In this document: positions 22,160 to 35,025 of the stretch, one piece after another | How positions within the stretch are numbered: the stretch's first letter is position 1 | How the letters are laid out: every line of letters begins with the position of its first letter | NCBI GenBank assembly: GCA_954871525.1 | Contig: OX940864.1 | Coordinates: forward strand, 17,106,001 to 17,170,000 | Reading direction: 5' to 3' | DNA length: 64,000 nucleotides | From: Parietaria judaica | Lineage: Eukaryota; Streptophyta; Magnoliopsida; Rosales; Urticaceae | Made by a program: the position numbers and the translations under genes | Notes under the pieces: generated by a model | What the model was told of the DNA's origin: nothing | Database searches by the model: none | The model's input: only the letters and a program-made list of their open reading frames with translations

Positions 22160-25100
22160 TATCATATATATAGGTTGTAATAATTAGAGCCAGTCAAAAA
22201 GGGTGTGTGTGAATATGTGATCAACTGTAAATGTGGTTTGACTTGAGACTTTTTCAACAATCTGACAAGATCAATTCTAATAATAAGTTAAGACGATGTT
22301 CAAGACTCGTGACAAGACACTTCATATTTATAAATTGAGATGACTTCTTCATTTATTATTTATATCTATGTAAAATACATTGTCAGATCGTAATATACGA
22401 TGATGATAAACGTGTCTTACATATTTCTTGTAATTTTAAGTCGTGTAATAGTAATACCAACTGACTTTATTATTATTATGAGAAATTGGTATTAATAGTT
22501 ACAATTACTTATTACTAATACTGTTACAGTTCTGCATCCGGGCTAGGGCAACCGAGATCTTGCATCCATTACTAAAGTCGGATCTCTATGATTACCCGGC
22601 TATAATCACAATAAACCGTTCCCAAAATTCAACTGAATTATAATCAATGGTAAATTCGATGTGGATAATCTATTCTACTGGATTCAAATTATTTAACGTA
22701 AAAACATTTGCAATATAGTTGTGACGATAATTAATTTTATAAAAAAAATAATCCGTTAAAAATCTCACACATCTATATGTTTTAACATCTACAAAATAGT
22801 AGTTTAATCTTATTGGTGCATGAATAAATAATAAATTCCACGTGGATAGTCTAATTCTGCAGATCCAAAATATTTAACGTAAAGAATATTTGTTCCCACA
22901 AATATGATTGATGCCAAAAAAACACAAAAGAATATAGAAAGATTGAAAATACAGCGAGATGAACCTGCAAGTTGAGCTTAACCTCACAGAATGATCTACA
23001 AAATATTTGAGACAATAATTAATTTACGAAAGAAATGGTAAAGCTCCCACATCTAAAAAATTGAACAATGATAAAAGAAAAAAGTTTCACGCATGTAATT
23101 TCCTGTAGTACATTTGTCCTGTGTTCCATCTTTTAATTGACATCGATCACATTCTCCATAAGATTGACATACTAAAAAGTGAGGCTTGAATGCGATCGAT
23201 TTTAACCTCAACAATTGAGTTTATTATGATACAGAGAATTGAATAGAACTCAACGATTTTTGCACAAAATCTAGTATTTTGTACTTCGGAAAATGTCATG
23301 ACCACAAATCGTAAATAAGCGATCATTTTTGTTGTGAAAAATGATTAAGAAAATACTTTTATATGTAATAATAAAGCATAAATCAAATTTTTAATAGAAT
23401 TCTACCCCAAAGGGATCAAATTAGGGAATAATTATATTGAATTAAACGTGTAAATGTAACATTATTACCAAATTCTAAGGTTATATCTGTAGCATTTTGA
23501 ACGATAAGCTCATGTATTTCTCTGCTTCACTCTTAAGTGGACAATAAGCTCATGTATATCGTTTGGACACTTTTTTTTTTTTTTTTTGCAGTATTATAAA
23601 AAAGTAAAATTATGTTCAATTAGATTTTTTGCAAATTAGGTTTTAATTATTCAAACCAATTATATTTCTTATCTTCATTAATTTTTAAAATATCCAATTT
23701 TATTATATTTTATTGAAGAATAAAATAAATGAGACAAGTAAATTAATAAAAACTGAAACGACAGTTGAAAAATGAAATTACTCTTTTAAGTATATTATTT
23801 GCCTTGTATAAGAGGTTGAAAGTGAAAATCACATATCTTAACAGTGTTCTCTTAAAAAAAATTATAGTCAAGTGTTCTATTAAACTATTTTCTTGTTATT
23901 TTCTTTTCCTTAATTTAAAAAATATTTCATCTAGTGGGAATTGAGAAGACTTTTCCGGCGTTCTATAGTTTGTAAGTTTTAGCAATAATCATTAACATAG
24001 TAAATTATTAATATTATACATACTATCTATCGCCACACCTCATATATTTGGCCACTAAGTCTATTAATTAATTTATTAATTTTTAGAATATATTAATATA
24101 TGAACTGAAGATAGGTCAAGTACTGTTACACAATATAAAGCCAGAGGTTAACAAAGATACATATTGACGTTCCCTAAAAAAAAATACATATTGACGTGTC
24201 TTTTCATTTCAACCACGAAATCAAGTACAGTACTATAAATAAATAATTAAAAAAATTACGATAAAAGTACTCGTAAGTTGTTCAAAATTTAATTTATATT
24301 CTTTTTTTGTGACAAAATATACAATGTACAAAAAATGTCTTTTTCGTAAGTATTTATTTTTACTTTATTAAGTGACACTTAGCACGTTTTAAGTGTATTC
24401 TGCTTATTTTTGCTGATTATATTTATTAAGTATTTAAATTTACAATTTTAACAAAATAATACCCAACATAAAAATTGAATATATATATATATATCGTTAA
24501 TATAAAAATATTTTTCTTAAAAATTAATAGTATAAGATTTTATTTTTCTTATCGGTAAATTTTACTTGCCCAAAGAAACAAAACCGTAGCCGTTATTTGA
24601 ATAGTAGTGAAACGCAATGAAAAATAAATATAATTAGACATCTTCAAAGAGTGGAAATGAAATGACCCAGTGAGTCAGGATGAGCTGCATTCCAAAAGTC
24701 AGCCATTTCTTCCTAGTATCCAATCACATTAACACCCCTTCATTTATTCTTTCAATTTATTATTTGTCTCAATTTTCAATTGTATGTCTCGTCTCGTGTA
24801 TTCAAGAAGAGAGCAATTGACAATAACGTCCCTCAGAATTTAAATGTTGCATTTTGCCCCTTGAATTTTAATTTGGATATTTGCAAGATAAGTATTCAAT
24901 CTTGTGCTAAAAGATCACTTAACAATATCGAAGCACAATATTGTTTCGTTGTGTTCGAATAATAAATTGAATATATTGGCATACTTGGTGCAAGACTGGG
25001 TATTTTGGGAACAACTAATGCCCCTTGAACCTTAAATGAGTAGCACATTACCCCTACGCGTTAAAACTAATGAAAAAGATCAATATTTGAAAAATACACG

Positions 25101-25590
25101 GCCTACTGTAAGTATCTTATCAATTTAATATCAAACGAGATTTATTATGGAATTATTGTGAAACAAGTCCAATTATTGAAGAGTCAATAAAATAAGAGAT
25201 TGAAGAAATTTGATTAGATAGATGAAAGCTTATATTGTGTATAAGTTAACATTTTTCTCTATTTTTATGCTATTTGTTTTAAATGCCGTCAACTATAGTG
25301 CATTTACACCAAGGAACAAAATTTCGAGGACTTCTCCCAATTTCTCTAAAGAGAAACCTCTCACCATCAAACAAGTAGACACTAGGAAAAAGGGTTTTTT
25401 TTTTTTTTTTTTTATAGAAATGGTTCTCTCTGTCCCTACAACCCCATGAGCTGACTGATTTATTATTTGTCAACGGTTTATGGCCAGTCCTCCGAATTTC
25501 CCAAAAACCAGCTTCGGATTTCATAATTAATTAAATACAAACAAATAATATAAAACTTGCAACTTCTTTGGACCCTTTTTTCATGATTCT
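22160..25590. other. AT-rich intergenic DNA
   Basis: No gene could be supported. It contains two related ~60-bp words around 22660 and 22840 (TAAATTC..TGTGGATAATCTA / TAAATTCCACGTGGATAGTCTA), consistent with an old duplication, and 'TGCCCCTTGAA' words near 24855 and 25020. Otherwise it is featureless AT-rich DNA. Confidence 0.45.
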
Positions 25591-25596
25591 TCTCCA

Positions 25597-25605
25597 CTAT
25601 ATATA
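25597..25605 (+). promoter_or_regulatory. TATA box of the dioxygenase gene
   Basis: CTATATATA in a CCACTATATATACGCACCC context, about 260 bp upstream of the ATG, followed by a C/A/T-rich leader. It implies transcription starting near 25630 and a leader of about 230 nt. A downstream (AT)22 tract could also be misread as a TATA box. Confidence 0.5.
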
Positions 25606-25727
25606 CGCACCCAAAAAACCAACTTTTCTCACCATATTCTTTCATATCAATCAACATATCCCAAACTTAACTCCAATAATTCCCCACCATCCCTTTTATT
25701 ATCAATATATTTTTCTCTCATATCTCT

Positions 25728-25736
<9 letters not shown>

Positions 25737-25780
<44 letters not shown>
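25737..25780 (+). repeat. (AT)22 microsatellite in the presumed 5' UTR
   Basis: Pure AT repeat of about 44 bp located 80 bp before the dioxygenase ATG and after the likely TATA box, so probably transcribed. Confidence 0.9.
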
Positions 25781-25783
<3 letters not shown>

Positions 25784-25859
25784 ATACATGCAACAAAAGT
25801 AGTAAGTCCTCAACGTACCAAATTGACCACTTTCCATCCGGCTATTTAGATATCCAACA

Positions 25860-27394
25860 ATGTCTCCGGCGATGGCGATCGACAGTTCTACGACGGCCAG
25901 CCGGATCGAGCGCCAATACCTTCAAAGAGGCGTTAGAAACCTCCACGAAGCCGGCGTAAAAAAAGTACCCGAAAAGTACATTCTTCCACCGCAAGAACGA
26001 CCCGACCTTACCGCTCCAAAAGTCTGCGCGGCTGAGGAGAATTTGAAGCTTCCCGTGATTGACTTTGCCGATCTAATGCGAAGCTCCACTAGGGCACAAG
26101 CTCTCGAGTCCTTGGCCAACGCCTGCGAGCAGTACGGTTTCTTTCAGGTAATTAATACGACACTCCGAGGTGTTAATACTAGATCAACTAGTAGTTGAAC
26201 TTGTATTCTAAGCTATAAGATTCAAATTTTCGGACGATAAAATTTATGTTCCTGAAATTCAAAATTCGAGCCCTCGTACATTGCCGGACCTACTTGTCCT
26301 AGAATCTTTTTGACTTGTAGAAATTTCAGGAGAAACTTTTTTTTGTTCTAAGAAACTTTGATTCCCATCGTCCACTCCTTCCCTCCCTCTCCGGAATTTT
26401 TCGGATACTTCGCTATCGTTTTTGTCCCAGTTTATCTGTTTCGGTACTAAGTCTTTGTGGGGTGCTGGTGATTTACAGTTGGTGAACCATGGCATTTCAA
26501 GCGAGGTGATAAACGAGATGATTGACGTTGGGGCGAGATTCTTCAACCTTCCTTACGAGGAGCGAGCGAAGTACATGTCGTCGGACATGAAATCTCCGGT
26601 GAGATACGGGACGAGCTTCAACCAGAACAAAGACTCGGTGTTCACATGGAGAGACTTTCTCAAGCTGACGTGCAATCCCTTGCCCCAAGTCCTCCCTCAT
26701 TGGCCTTCTTCTCCCGTTGACTTTAGGTGAGACAGATAAGACCAAACCTTCTTCAACATCACTTTCATTTCACTAATAATATAATCGGGTTAAATATAGC
26801 GGCGTAAGTACCCAATAAATAAACTTTTTTTCTTTTACAACTGAAAGTTTTCAATTTGATTAATATGTTTCATGGCCAAATTTCTCAATCTTCACTATTT
26901 TACTTCTCTTAAAAAAAATTCCCCTAATTCGTTAAACGGATAGAAAAAATAAACAGAATTTTGGTTAGAAGTAAAAATATTAAAAATCGACAACTTTAAA
27001 TGCATAAAAAAATTAATTTATATCACTATATAAATCAAAATATTAAAAACTTATACCATTATTTAATCCATATTTTTGTAAGCATTAAAATTCTTATACA
27101 TTGGTGACCCTTTTGGCTGACCTATAAGCTTGTAGGATCACCTAGCTTTATAGTATTTATGTATATTTAATACAATATGGCCCATATTGAATATTTTTTA
27201 GTTACTTATTATCATAGATGTCGTGTCGGTGTATATGTACGAAATTTTTTATTAGTCAAATGATTTTATTTTTTTCAAACCTAATTACTTAAATTTTCTA
27301 CAGGAATTTGGCGGCTACCTATGCACAAGAGACCAAACAATTGTTCCAAAAAGTGATGGAGGCTATTGTGGAGAGCTTATTATCAGAATCCATC

Positions 27395-27446
<52 letters not shown>

Positions 27447-27775
27447 TGAGAGAAGAAGAAGAGAAGATTATGGAGAAATTCGAAGAAGGAAGCCAGTTGA
27501 TGGTGGTGAATTGCTATCCACCATGTCCCCAGCCCGATTTAACGTTGGGAATGCCGCCACACTCCGATTACGGATTCCTCACGCTGCTCCTTCAAGATCA
27601 CGTCGCGGGTCTCCAGATTCAGCTCGGCAACAGCTGGCACACTGTCGATCCCATCCCTGGCGCGTTCGTCGTCAACGTCGGCGACCACCTCGAGGTATAG
27701 TTATACCCTAAGTCTACGTACTTACATGTATAGTCAAAATGAACATTTCATATATGACTTTGTTTGTGTTTCTAG

Positions 27776-27820
<45 letters not shown>

Positions 27821-28437
27821 TTTTGTTTTTTTGTGGTTGACCTTTAAATTTTGGAGGGGTTTTTTTTTTTTTGCTAATTATTACTGTTTACAAGCGAAAT
27901 TTAGCCTAATTATTGTAAGTTACACGATTATAATTTAATCTAGTTGTTTTTATTTCTTTCATGCATAATGAAAATAAATGTGATCATATGAAGACATTTT
28001 GTGTTTGACCATTATTTTAGACAATTATTATACCATATATTGTTATTATTTTATTTCTAACTAGTTTAACTAACCTAATTATCTAGCTACCTCTATTTTA
28101 TTCAGCTATTTATTCCAGGATAATTGTTCCAGCTAATTATATTTAGTTAAAAGAAAATAAATAATGAGCCTAATATTTGACTTTCTCTCGGCAGATATTC
28201 AGCAACGGGAGATATAAGAGCGTCTTGCACAGGGTTTTGGTCAACTCGACTCAGGGTAGGATCTCGGTCGCGTCGCTGCACAGTCTTCCTTTCGACTGCC
28301 CGGTCTCTCCGTGCCCTAGCCTCGTCAACGACGCGAATCCGAGGCGGTACAGAGAAACCGACTTTGCCAGCTTCATGGAGTACATCTCGTCTCGGGAACC
28401 GAAGAGGAAGAACTTCCTAGAAACTAGGAAAATATGA
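25860..28437 (+). CDS. 2-oxoglutarate/Fe(II)-dependent dioxygenase (2OGD), GIM2-like clade
   Basis: A soluble 2OGD that would oxidise a small hydrophobic hormone or specialised metabolite using 2-oxoglutarate, O2 and Fe(II). Four exons, 25860-26147, 26479-26726, 27304-27694 and 28195-28437, join in frame with GT-AG introns to give 389 aa. The N-terminal DIOX_N part has LPVIDFADL and [17 protein letters not shown] across the first junction. In the 2OG-FeII domain the iron ligands are H265, D267 (MPPHSDYGF) and H321 (SVLHRVLVN), and the 2-oxoglutarate-binding RxS is R331-I-S333. [20 protein letters not shown] and the tail FLETRKI resemble the At2g36690 (GIM2)/At2g44800 group; that placement is from memory. 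Oddity: 17 consecutive Asn codons (AAT) at residues 210-226, in the loop before the double-stranded beta-helix. The substrate is not predictable from sequence. Confidence 0.9.
27395..27445 (+). repeat. (AAT)17 microsatellite encoding poly-Asn in exon 3
   Basis: Pure AAT repeat, in frame, between ESI and MREEEE. Length changes by whole units would not shift the frame. Confidence 0.93.
27776..27820 (+). repeat. (ATT)n microsatellite in intron 3 of the dioxygenase gene
   Basis: About 15 TAT/ATT units, 80 bp after the exon 3 donor. Confidence 0.9.
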
Positions 28438-28739
28438 CTTGATCAGCCGAAGGTTGAATGAGTTAAAAGGCGTTGACTTTCATGCCTTGAGATTATTGTA
28501 TTGATTATTGATTGATTAGTTTCGGGGGTTGAATTTAGAGCTAGGTTTAGTAAGTCTAAACCCTCAGATTTCCCTTTGATTATAATATATATAATATATA
28601 TATATATTATAGTGCCTTGTTCGTAGAAATGCATGGCTGTAATTTTGGCCAAGGAATAGTGAATCAAAAGTGTAGATTGGAATCAATGGATATCGAATCA
28701 TAGTGTATTAATGTATGACATATATATGTAATGATAAAA

Positions 28740-28925
28740 GGGTTAATGACGGAGAAAATATCCAAAGTTTGGTCAAAGAAATCCCTTGTCTATCCAAAGT
28801 CTAAAAGTAGTGGCAAAAGTACCTAAAGTCACATTTGGGGCGTTAACCACTCCATTTTCGTAACTCAATTAACTTACCCGTTAATTCTGGCCACGTGGAC
28901 AAACGTGGGTTGCTGACATGGAGGG
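28740..28925. mobile_element. One arm of a long-TIR Mutator-like element
   Basis: GGGTTAATGACGG then CCAAAGTTTGGTCAAAGAAA and GGCCACGTGGACAAACGTGG match the 21698 element's left arm. The sequence breaks off near 28925 and no right arm follows, so it is truncated or interrupted by the next insertion. Confidence 0.65.
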
Positions 28926-29357
28926 AGGTGGAGTAGGCACCCGCCTTTAGTAAAAAAAAAAATCTTAAATATAGAGGCCTCCAAAAATCAAAGTTAAAGG
29001 CCCCAAATCACTTACATTAATTTTTTATCTATTAAAATCACTTAAATAAAATTGAGGGGCCTAAAAAAACCCACTCAGCTTTAATATTTGGGCCCTAATC
29101 CCCAAATTATTTAGGACTCATAATTTTTTTTAATTGAAATCACTTAACTTTAATATTTGGGCCCTCAATTCTCAAATTAATTAAGGCTACTTATTTCCAC
29201 TTTACTCTATAATATTCTCACGTCATTTATTCTCCTAATCCCAAAATTATTTGCTCTTTTATTTGAATGAGAATTTATTTATATATAAATATTGTATATA
29301 TTTTTGCATCAAAATTGACTTTTGCAATTACCGTAGGGGGCAAAATCTCAGGCCCGG

Positions 29358-29406
<49 letters not shown>

Positions 29407-30696
29407 ACTATGCAAGAAGATTCGATCAATCGTAAAAAAGAAGAAGAAGAAAGATAGAAATGTGAAGGTCACAACTCACAAAAATATATAGTGTGGCAAA
29501 AAATAATTATTTTGTACGTATGCTAAAAAAATCACGCGCAATTGCAAATATCGTTAACTATGGATAATAATTTACGCATTTGTTGTAATAAGCACCTAAT
29601 TTATTATTTTGTTTATTATTTTAGGAAATTTGTAACATAAGCACCTAATTTATGTTATATCAAATGTGTCGGCGTATTCCTAATATCTCTTTTTATTAAC
29701 GACAATAATAAGCAAAGGCCACACAAAAAAAAGCGTCGAGGTCCAATTTTTTTATGGCCTAGTTAATGTACGTTTGTTAAGCTAGAGACACATGTAAGTC
29801 TCTAATTTGATATAAAACTATTGAAGAATAAATGTTTTCAGAGTTTAATCGTAAATGTTACCTTCGAGTAACAATTCTTACCGAGACATGGACGAAGTTG
29901 GAACTCGGCGATGTTTTGTGGCCTTTAAGGCTCTTTTGATTGGAAATATACTGGCACAATTTATACAAAATTGGATACTTATACCAAAAATAAATTGGTC
30001 TGTTATATTTGTATATATGTAAACATTGAAGAAATTTTCAAAAAATTGAAGAAATTAGATAAACATTGAAGAAATTTTCAAAAAATGGGAAACTTTCAGA
30101 TCCAAATGCTTCGTGTGAATTGATCTCTGCTTCGTTAAATTTGGTCTAATGAGAACATTTTTACATATATAAAACTTGGTCTAATGATCATTACCTATAC
30201 AGTAGGGGGTAATTTAATTATTTTGGTTTATTTAGTCAAAGATATTGAGTGACAAATGAAAATAATTTTTAAAATTGAGTGAAAACTTTCTCCGTGAAAA
30301 AGAAAATGAGTGTCAAAAAATAATTTTCATCGTTACCATCTCTTTTTTTTTTAATTAAAAAAGGCCTAATATCTTCGATAATCTAAATTGCATTGAGGTT
30401 ACCCTCAAAAAATACAAAACAAAAAATAGAGTAGCAGTGTAATATAGAACCATAAAAGAACGTACAATTAATAAAATAAAATCTAAAATCTTTAAATTTG
30501 TATGCAAAAGTCACCAAATACCAGAATTTGAGCACGGAATATGTACACAATTGGACTTCCTATCTCTAGAATATTCAAGATAAATACACATTCATCATAC
30601 TGTGTACCATAGAACACATAATAGTTAGTTAATATGACATATTATAACTAATAGGTGAGCTGATTGGTAAAAAAAATATATTATAATGGCATATGA

Positions 30697-30727
<31 letters not shown>

Positions 30728-31916
30728 AATCACTGTTTGCGCCTAGTATATGTAATATAATATCATTATATGCTCAATTATTAAATTATCAGTAACCCTA
30801 ATAACATGGATATTTGCAGCAAAATGTTATATATAAAAAATATGATTTAAATTTTTTCTAATTTTTAGCTTGAGTACATTAATTTGTTACCGAGAAGTTT
30901 TATGTGGCGACATATAATCTGTTCACGTTTTTGTCTCTCTTGATTGCAATCAGTTACAAGAGCTTCAAAGAGTTTGACAACACTAGAGGCTATTTAGTTT
31001 AGTTTTGAAAATTATTTTTTGTATTATTTTAATTCTAAATTTTAGAAATTTAAAAAACATGTTTGGTTAGTTTGCTTAGAAAAAAAAAATTAAAATCATA
31101 TTTTTTTCGTTTTAAATTTGAATAGAAAAATAAATACAGATACAAATTATTTTTCTCTTTTATTTAAACTTATTTTTTTCTGTCTCTTCTTATATAATTA
31201 TTTTTATTTCATTTTGTATTTTCTTAGAAAACAGAATACAAAATTATATTTCAAAATGTGATAAGTCTTATTTCTGCATTGGATAGGTTCTTCAAAAGCA
31301 ACAAATAATCTCTTCAGATGTACTTTTGGTGACAGAGAAGCCATGATAAAGTCGTTTTTTTTTTTTTTTTGAATGGGATGATAAAGTCTTAAATGCCTCA
31401 AAAAGCAATAAATCAGATTCTGAATTTATTAATGTTTAAGAGTCGAGATTGTTGAATTATAATTTTCAATTCAATGAAGATGGCTTGAAGGAATTATCAT
31501 CAAGATTTGACCGAAACGACTGTCGTTTCTCGCTTTGACTGACTTTTAGTCCAACCCAAATAAATGACGGCCCATTATGGGCCCAACTAGATTTCATTTT
31601 TGACTTCTTTTGCTTTTTGGCTCGACATGATGGTAGTCTCTTGATTTGTTGTCGACAAAGACCACTATTTATTATTATGGTTGGGATTTGACAACTAAGT
31701 TCATGAATTTCAAAATTATTTTGTGGAATTTGTTCAAATTTTGCAGCTTGACGAACTCGTCTAATCAAACTAGAGAAACGAGGAAGAGAATAGAAGGCTG
31801 ATTCAGAGAAAAGTAATTGTGGTAATTGTGTAATTGCCTAGTTCAAGTAGTAGAATCTTGGATAGAAAAAGATGATACGCCGGGACTAAAACAAAGTACT
31901 ACTTTCTAGGGGTGCA
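28926..31916. other. Intergenic DNA with repeat debris
   Basis: No gene could be supported. 28926-29361 ends with ...CTCAGGCCCGGCCCTA, which reads backwards as TAGGGCCGGGCCTGAG, a common plant transposon terminus; its other end may be near 28926. A (TA)n tract lies at about 29361-29403, a ~40-bp tandem duplication (AACATTGAAGAAATTTTCAA) at 30021-30087, and a (TAAA)7 tract at about 30699-30727. About 31000-31130 resembles one arm of a 'TTTGGTTA' MITE. Confidence 0.45.
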
Positions 31917-32486
31917 AATAAAACCCGAAAACCGGGTAAAAACCCGAATCCGTATCCGTATCCGAATTTAAAACCCGAATCTGGATCCGGATCCGGAATT
32001 CGGATTCGGGTACCCGTACCCGGTTTTAAAACCGGGTTCGGGTACCGGGTATTGAAATCTTCAAAACCGGGTACCCGGTACCCGCATTACTACCCGGATT
32101 TTTTAATTTATTATTATTTTTTATACTTTTTTAGGGTTAGGGCTTGAGCTCGACACTTTCTCTCGACACCATTTCGCACGCAGCCATTTCTCTCGCACGC
32201 AGCTCGAGCTCGGCCTCCACCCGCCTTCCTCTCGCCTCCACTTCATCTCAGACGCCGCCTTCCTCTCGCCTCCACCTCATCTCCGACGCCGCAGACGCCG
32301 CCTTCCTCTCGCCTCCACCTCATCGAAACCTCAATCGCTTTTGGAACACGGTCTTATTCCGGTACCATCTCTCTCTCTCTCTTGCCCATATAGGGAGTTC
32401 GATCCTAGCAGGTCATCACTTTGCTCATCTTTTTGTTGTTTGCTATATAGATATGAACATCTAATTCACTGATTGATTGTTTCAAC

Positions 32487-33520
32487 CAAGGATCAAAATG
32501 CTGTTTTGGCCGATAAATCGTTTGCCGTTATCGATGGATTAATCGTTTGCCGATGGATTTATCGACGGAAAACCTATAAAAATTATCGTTTGCCGTTATC
32601 GAAACTTATCGAACTTATCGATGGATTAATCGTTTATCGATGGAAAACCTATAAAAAAATTTCACACATATTTTACACTAAAAACATAACATAAAATACT
32701 AATGTCACAAAATATAAACATAAAAGTCTCATACAAATAATAATATATAAGCCACAAACCAAGTCTCATACTAATGTAACTAGCTCAAATCAACAATTTC
32801 CGAAACATATGTACTTTTGCCACAATGATATCACAATTCAGAAAAACTTCAAATTAAAAAAAAAATATGCAAACCGATTAGTTTTAAAATTATATACAAT
32901 TTTATAAAACGAAATTACACCAAAATATTCGAGTAACTAGCTCAAATCAACAATTTCCGAAACATATGTACTTTTGCCACAATGATATCACAATTCAGAA
33001 AAACTTCAAATTAAAAAAAAAATATGCAAACCGATTAGTTTTAAAATTATATACAATTTTATAAAACGAAATTACACCAAAATATTCGAGTAACTAGCTC
33101 AAATCAACAATTTCCAAAACATATGTACTTTTGCCACAATGATATCACAATTCAGAAAAACTTCAAATTAAAAAAAAAAATTATGCAAACCGATTAGTTT
33201 TAAAATTATATACAATTTTATAAAACGAAATTACACCAAAATATTCGAGTAACTAACTCAAATCAACAATTTCCGAAACATATGTACTTTTGCCACAATG
33301 ATATCAAAATTTTCGAACATACCCAAATTTGGACGAAAAGTCCTCCGATTATCGTTATTTTGCTCTTGAAAAGTTGCAGCGATAAGTACCAAAGTTTTCG
33401 GTTCGAAAAATTTTGAAAAGTATAAAACGGCAACGATTACTAGAGATAAGTTACCGAGAACACCATTTCTTCGATTAATCGAACGATAATCGCTCGATTT
33501 TTGCGATTTTCAGAACCCTG
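32487..33520. mobile_element. Nested hAT-type element with perfect 8-bp TSD
   Basis: The ends are CAAGGATCAAAAT...ATTTTCAGAACCCTG, of the CAGGGTTC hAT type. The duplication GTTTCAAC is perfect at 32479-32486 and 33521-33528. The ends carry many TTATCGATGGAT / CGATAATCG words. The interior is a ~157-bp tandem array. It has no coding capacity. It lies inside the 31917 element, so it is the younger insertion. Confidence 0.88.
32776..33303 (+). repeat. ~157-bp tandem repeat array, 3 full copies plus a partial
   Basis: The unit beginning GTAACTAGCTCAAATCAACA recurs at 32776, 32933, 33090 and 33249 (periods 157, 157 and 159) with few substitutions and A-tract length changes. The fourth copy stops near 33303. 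It makes up most of the nested hAT interior. Confidence 0.93.
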
Positions 33521-33772
33521 GTTTCAACTGCATATATTCAATCAAATCTAACTCACGTTTGAGTCTAAAAATAACACTCATATTTTCTTTGCAAAATGGT
33601 TGATGGGTCTCTGATACGAGCACACGACCTGATTCCCAAATCGAACCCTTTCATCGCGAACCCTAAAATGTCTTGGAATCGTATCTGCAACAAAATGGAT
33701 CTATAAACTAAAGGCAAAATGTTTTTGGAAGTATTTTTAGGTCATGAATTATTTTGTTATTTTGTTTTCCAG

Positions 33773-34026
33773 GTAATAAGGATCAGCCCGAAATGGAGAA
33801 TTTATCTATTCATCAAAGTAATGAAGAAGGCTCAATGTCGGTGGACGCAAGTGCCGTTCAACCTCAATCGCAAAAAGAATCTAAGCGCAAAAGAGCTAAT
33901 GCTTCGGAAGCTTGGAATCATTTCAGCAAGCATTCTAGCGAGGACATGGCATTGTGCAATTATTGTGAAGCTGTGCTATCATGTCCTTCTAGGAATGGTG
34001 AAATGATGGTGGAAAGCCGAAAATGA
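33773..34026 (+). pseudogene. Truncated hAT transposase N-terminus (BED zinc finger)
   Basis: After an acceptor-like TTTTCCAG the frame reads DQPEMENLSIHQSNEEG, then KESKRKRANASEAWNHF and CNYCEAVLSC, and stops at MMVESRK. It has a nuclear-localisation-like KRKR, the BED tryptophan and the first Cys pair. The His pair and everything downstream (RNase-H fold, dimerisation domain) are missing. It is the same family as the decayed transposase at 6.6-8.9 kb. Confidence 0.75.
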
Positions 34027-34363
34027 AGAAAAAAAGCGAGATTATGTTTTTTTTAATGCATTTTAAATTTTAGACATTGAATTTATGTTATTTATGTACG
34101 AGACACAGAGACAGTGTGTAATGTTTATTTTGAGATAATCAATTTTGTTATTAAAAAAAAAATGGATCCGGGTAAAAACCCGGACCCGATTAAAAATATG
34201 AACCCGGTTTTCAAACCGGGTACCGGGTACTAAACCGGGTAGTCATTTTCAACTACCCGAAATTCGGGTACCCGGAATTCGGGTACCGGGTAGTAATTTT
34301 CAACTACCCGAAATTCGGATCCGGGTACCGGGTACCCGACCCGGTTTCACCCCTACTACTTTC

Positions 34364-35025
34364 TCTGTAAAAATGAATAGTTCTAATGGTTAATTGCTCA
34401 CACTTTTTGGAAATATAAATATTATACAAGATAGTGGCGGAGTTAGGATTTTGTAATTGGTAGGCATACCGCACACATATTTTTTTTTTATGAAATTAAT
34501 ATAATAATATATTTCACGAAAGATAGCGAGCTTGGGAGTTTAGGTTAAGGTTGTAGGGGGACTGGATTGAAAGCTTTTTCAAAATTTGGACAATAGTAAT
34601 ACAATTTTGAAAATTTTGGAGTTAGTTTTAAGTTTTAACCAACAATCAAGTTTTTTCAATATTCCATAGATATTCCACATTTTCATGGTGATTGAAAACT
34701 TTTTTCTTTCCCTTTATATTTTTCCATGGAAAAGGTACCGAAAACCCAACTATTTTTTCCGAATTTTTTTGCGAGTGAATTGTCAAAAATTAACAAACTT
34801 TTCTGGGAAATTCAAAAACTTGGTTGAGGTATATCCTTGTAGAGAAATTAGTAAAGACGCTACAAAAACACATTTATACCCCTTGGGGAGGGAAATACCT
34901 ATGTCTTCAAGTAAAACTACACCCTCTTCATGTTTGTGTTGGAGACTTTATTTACATATATGTTAGTGTGTCTAAGACATATTATGACATTCTATATATA
35001 GGTATTTTGGACACTATTTAAAAAT
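34364..35025. other. Intergenic DNA
   Basis: No gene could be supported. It contains 'GTGGCGGAGTTAGGATTTT', a word common at the edges of plant repeats, and a short frame at 34685-34966 without recognisable domains. Confidence 0.4.

Larger units (their letters stand above)
31917..34355 (+). mobile_element. hAT element with perfect 8-bp TSD, internally deleted, carrying a BED exon
   Basis: Starts TAGGGGTGCAAATAAAACCCG and ends ACCCGGTTTCACCCCTA. The duplication CTACTTTC is perfect at 31909-31916 and 34356-34363. Both subterminal regions are dense in CCGGGTACCCGG and CCGGATCC words. It retains a CT-rich leader (about 32140-32360, with CGCCTTCCTCTCGCCTCCAC repeated) and the BED zinc-finger exon of a hAT transposase, but not the catalytic domain. 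It is therefore a non-autonomous deletion derivative. A different hAT element is nested inside at 32487-33520. Confidence 0.9.

Noticed and set aside
32776..33303. CRISPR-like array
   Set aside because: Units are ~157 bp and contiguous with no unique spacers, in a plant transposon; it is a tandem repeat.
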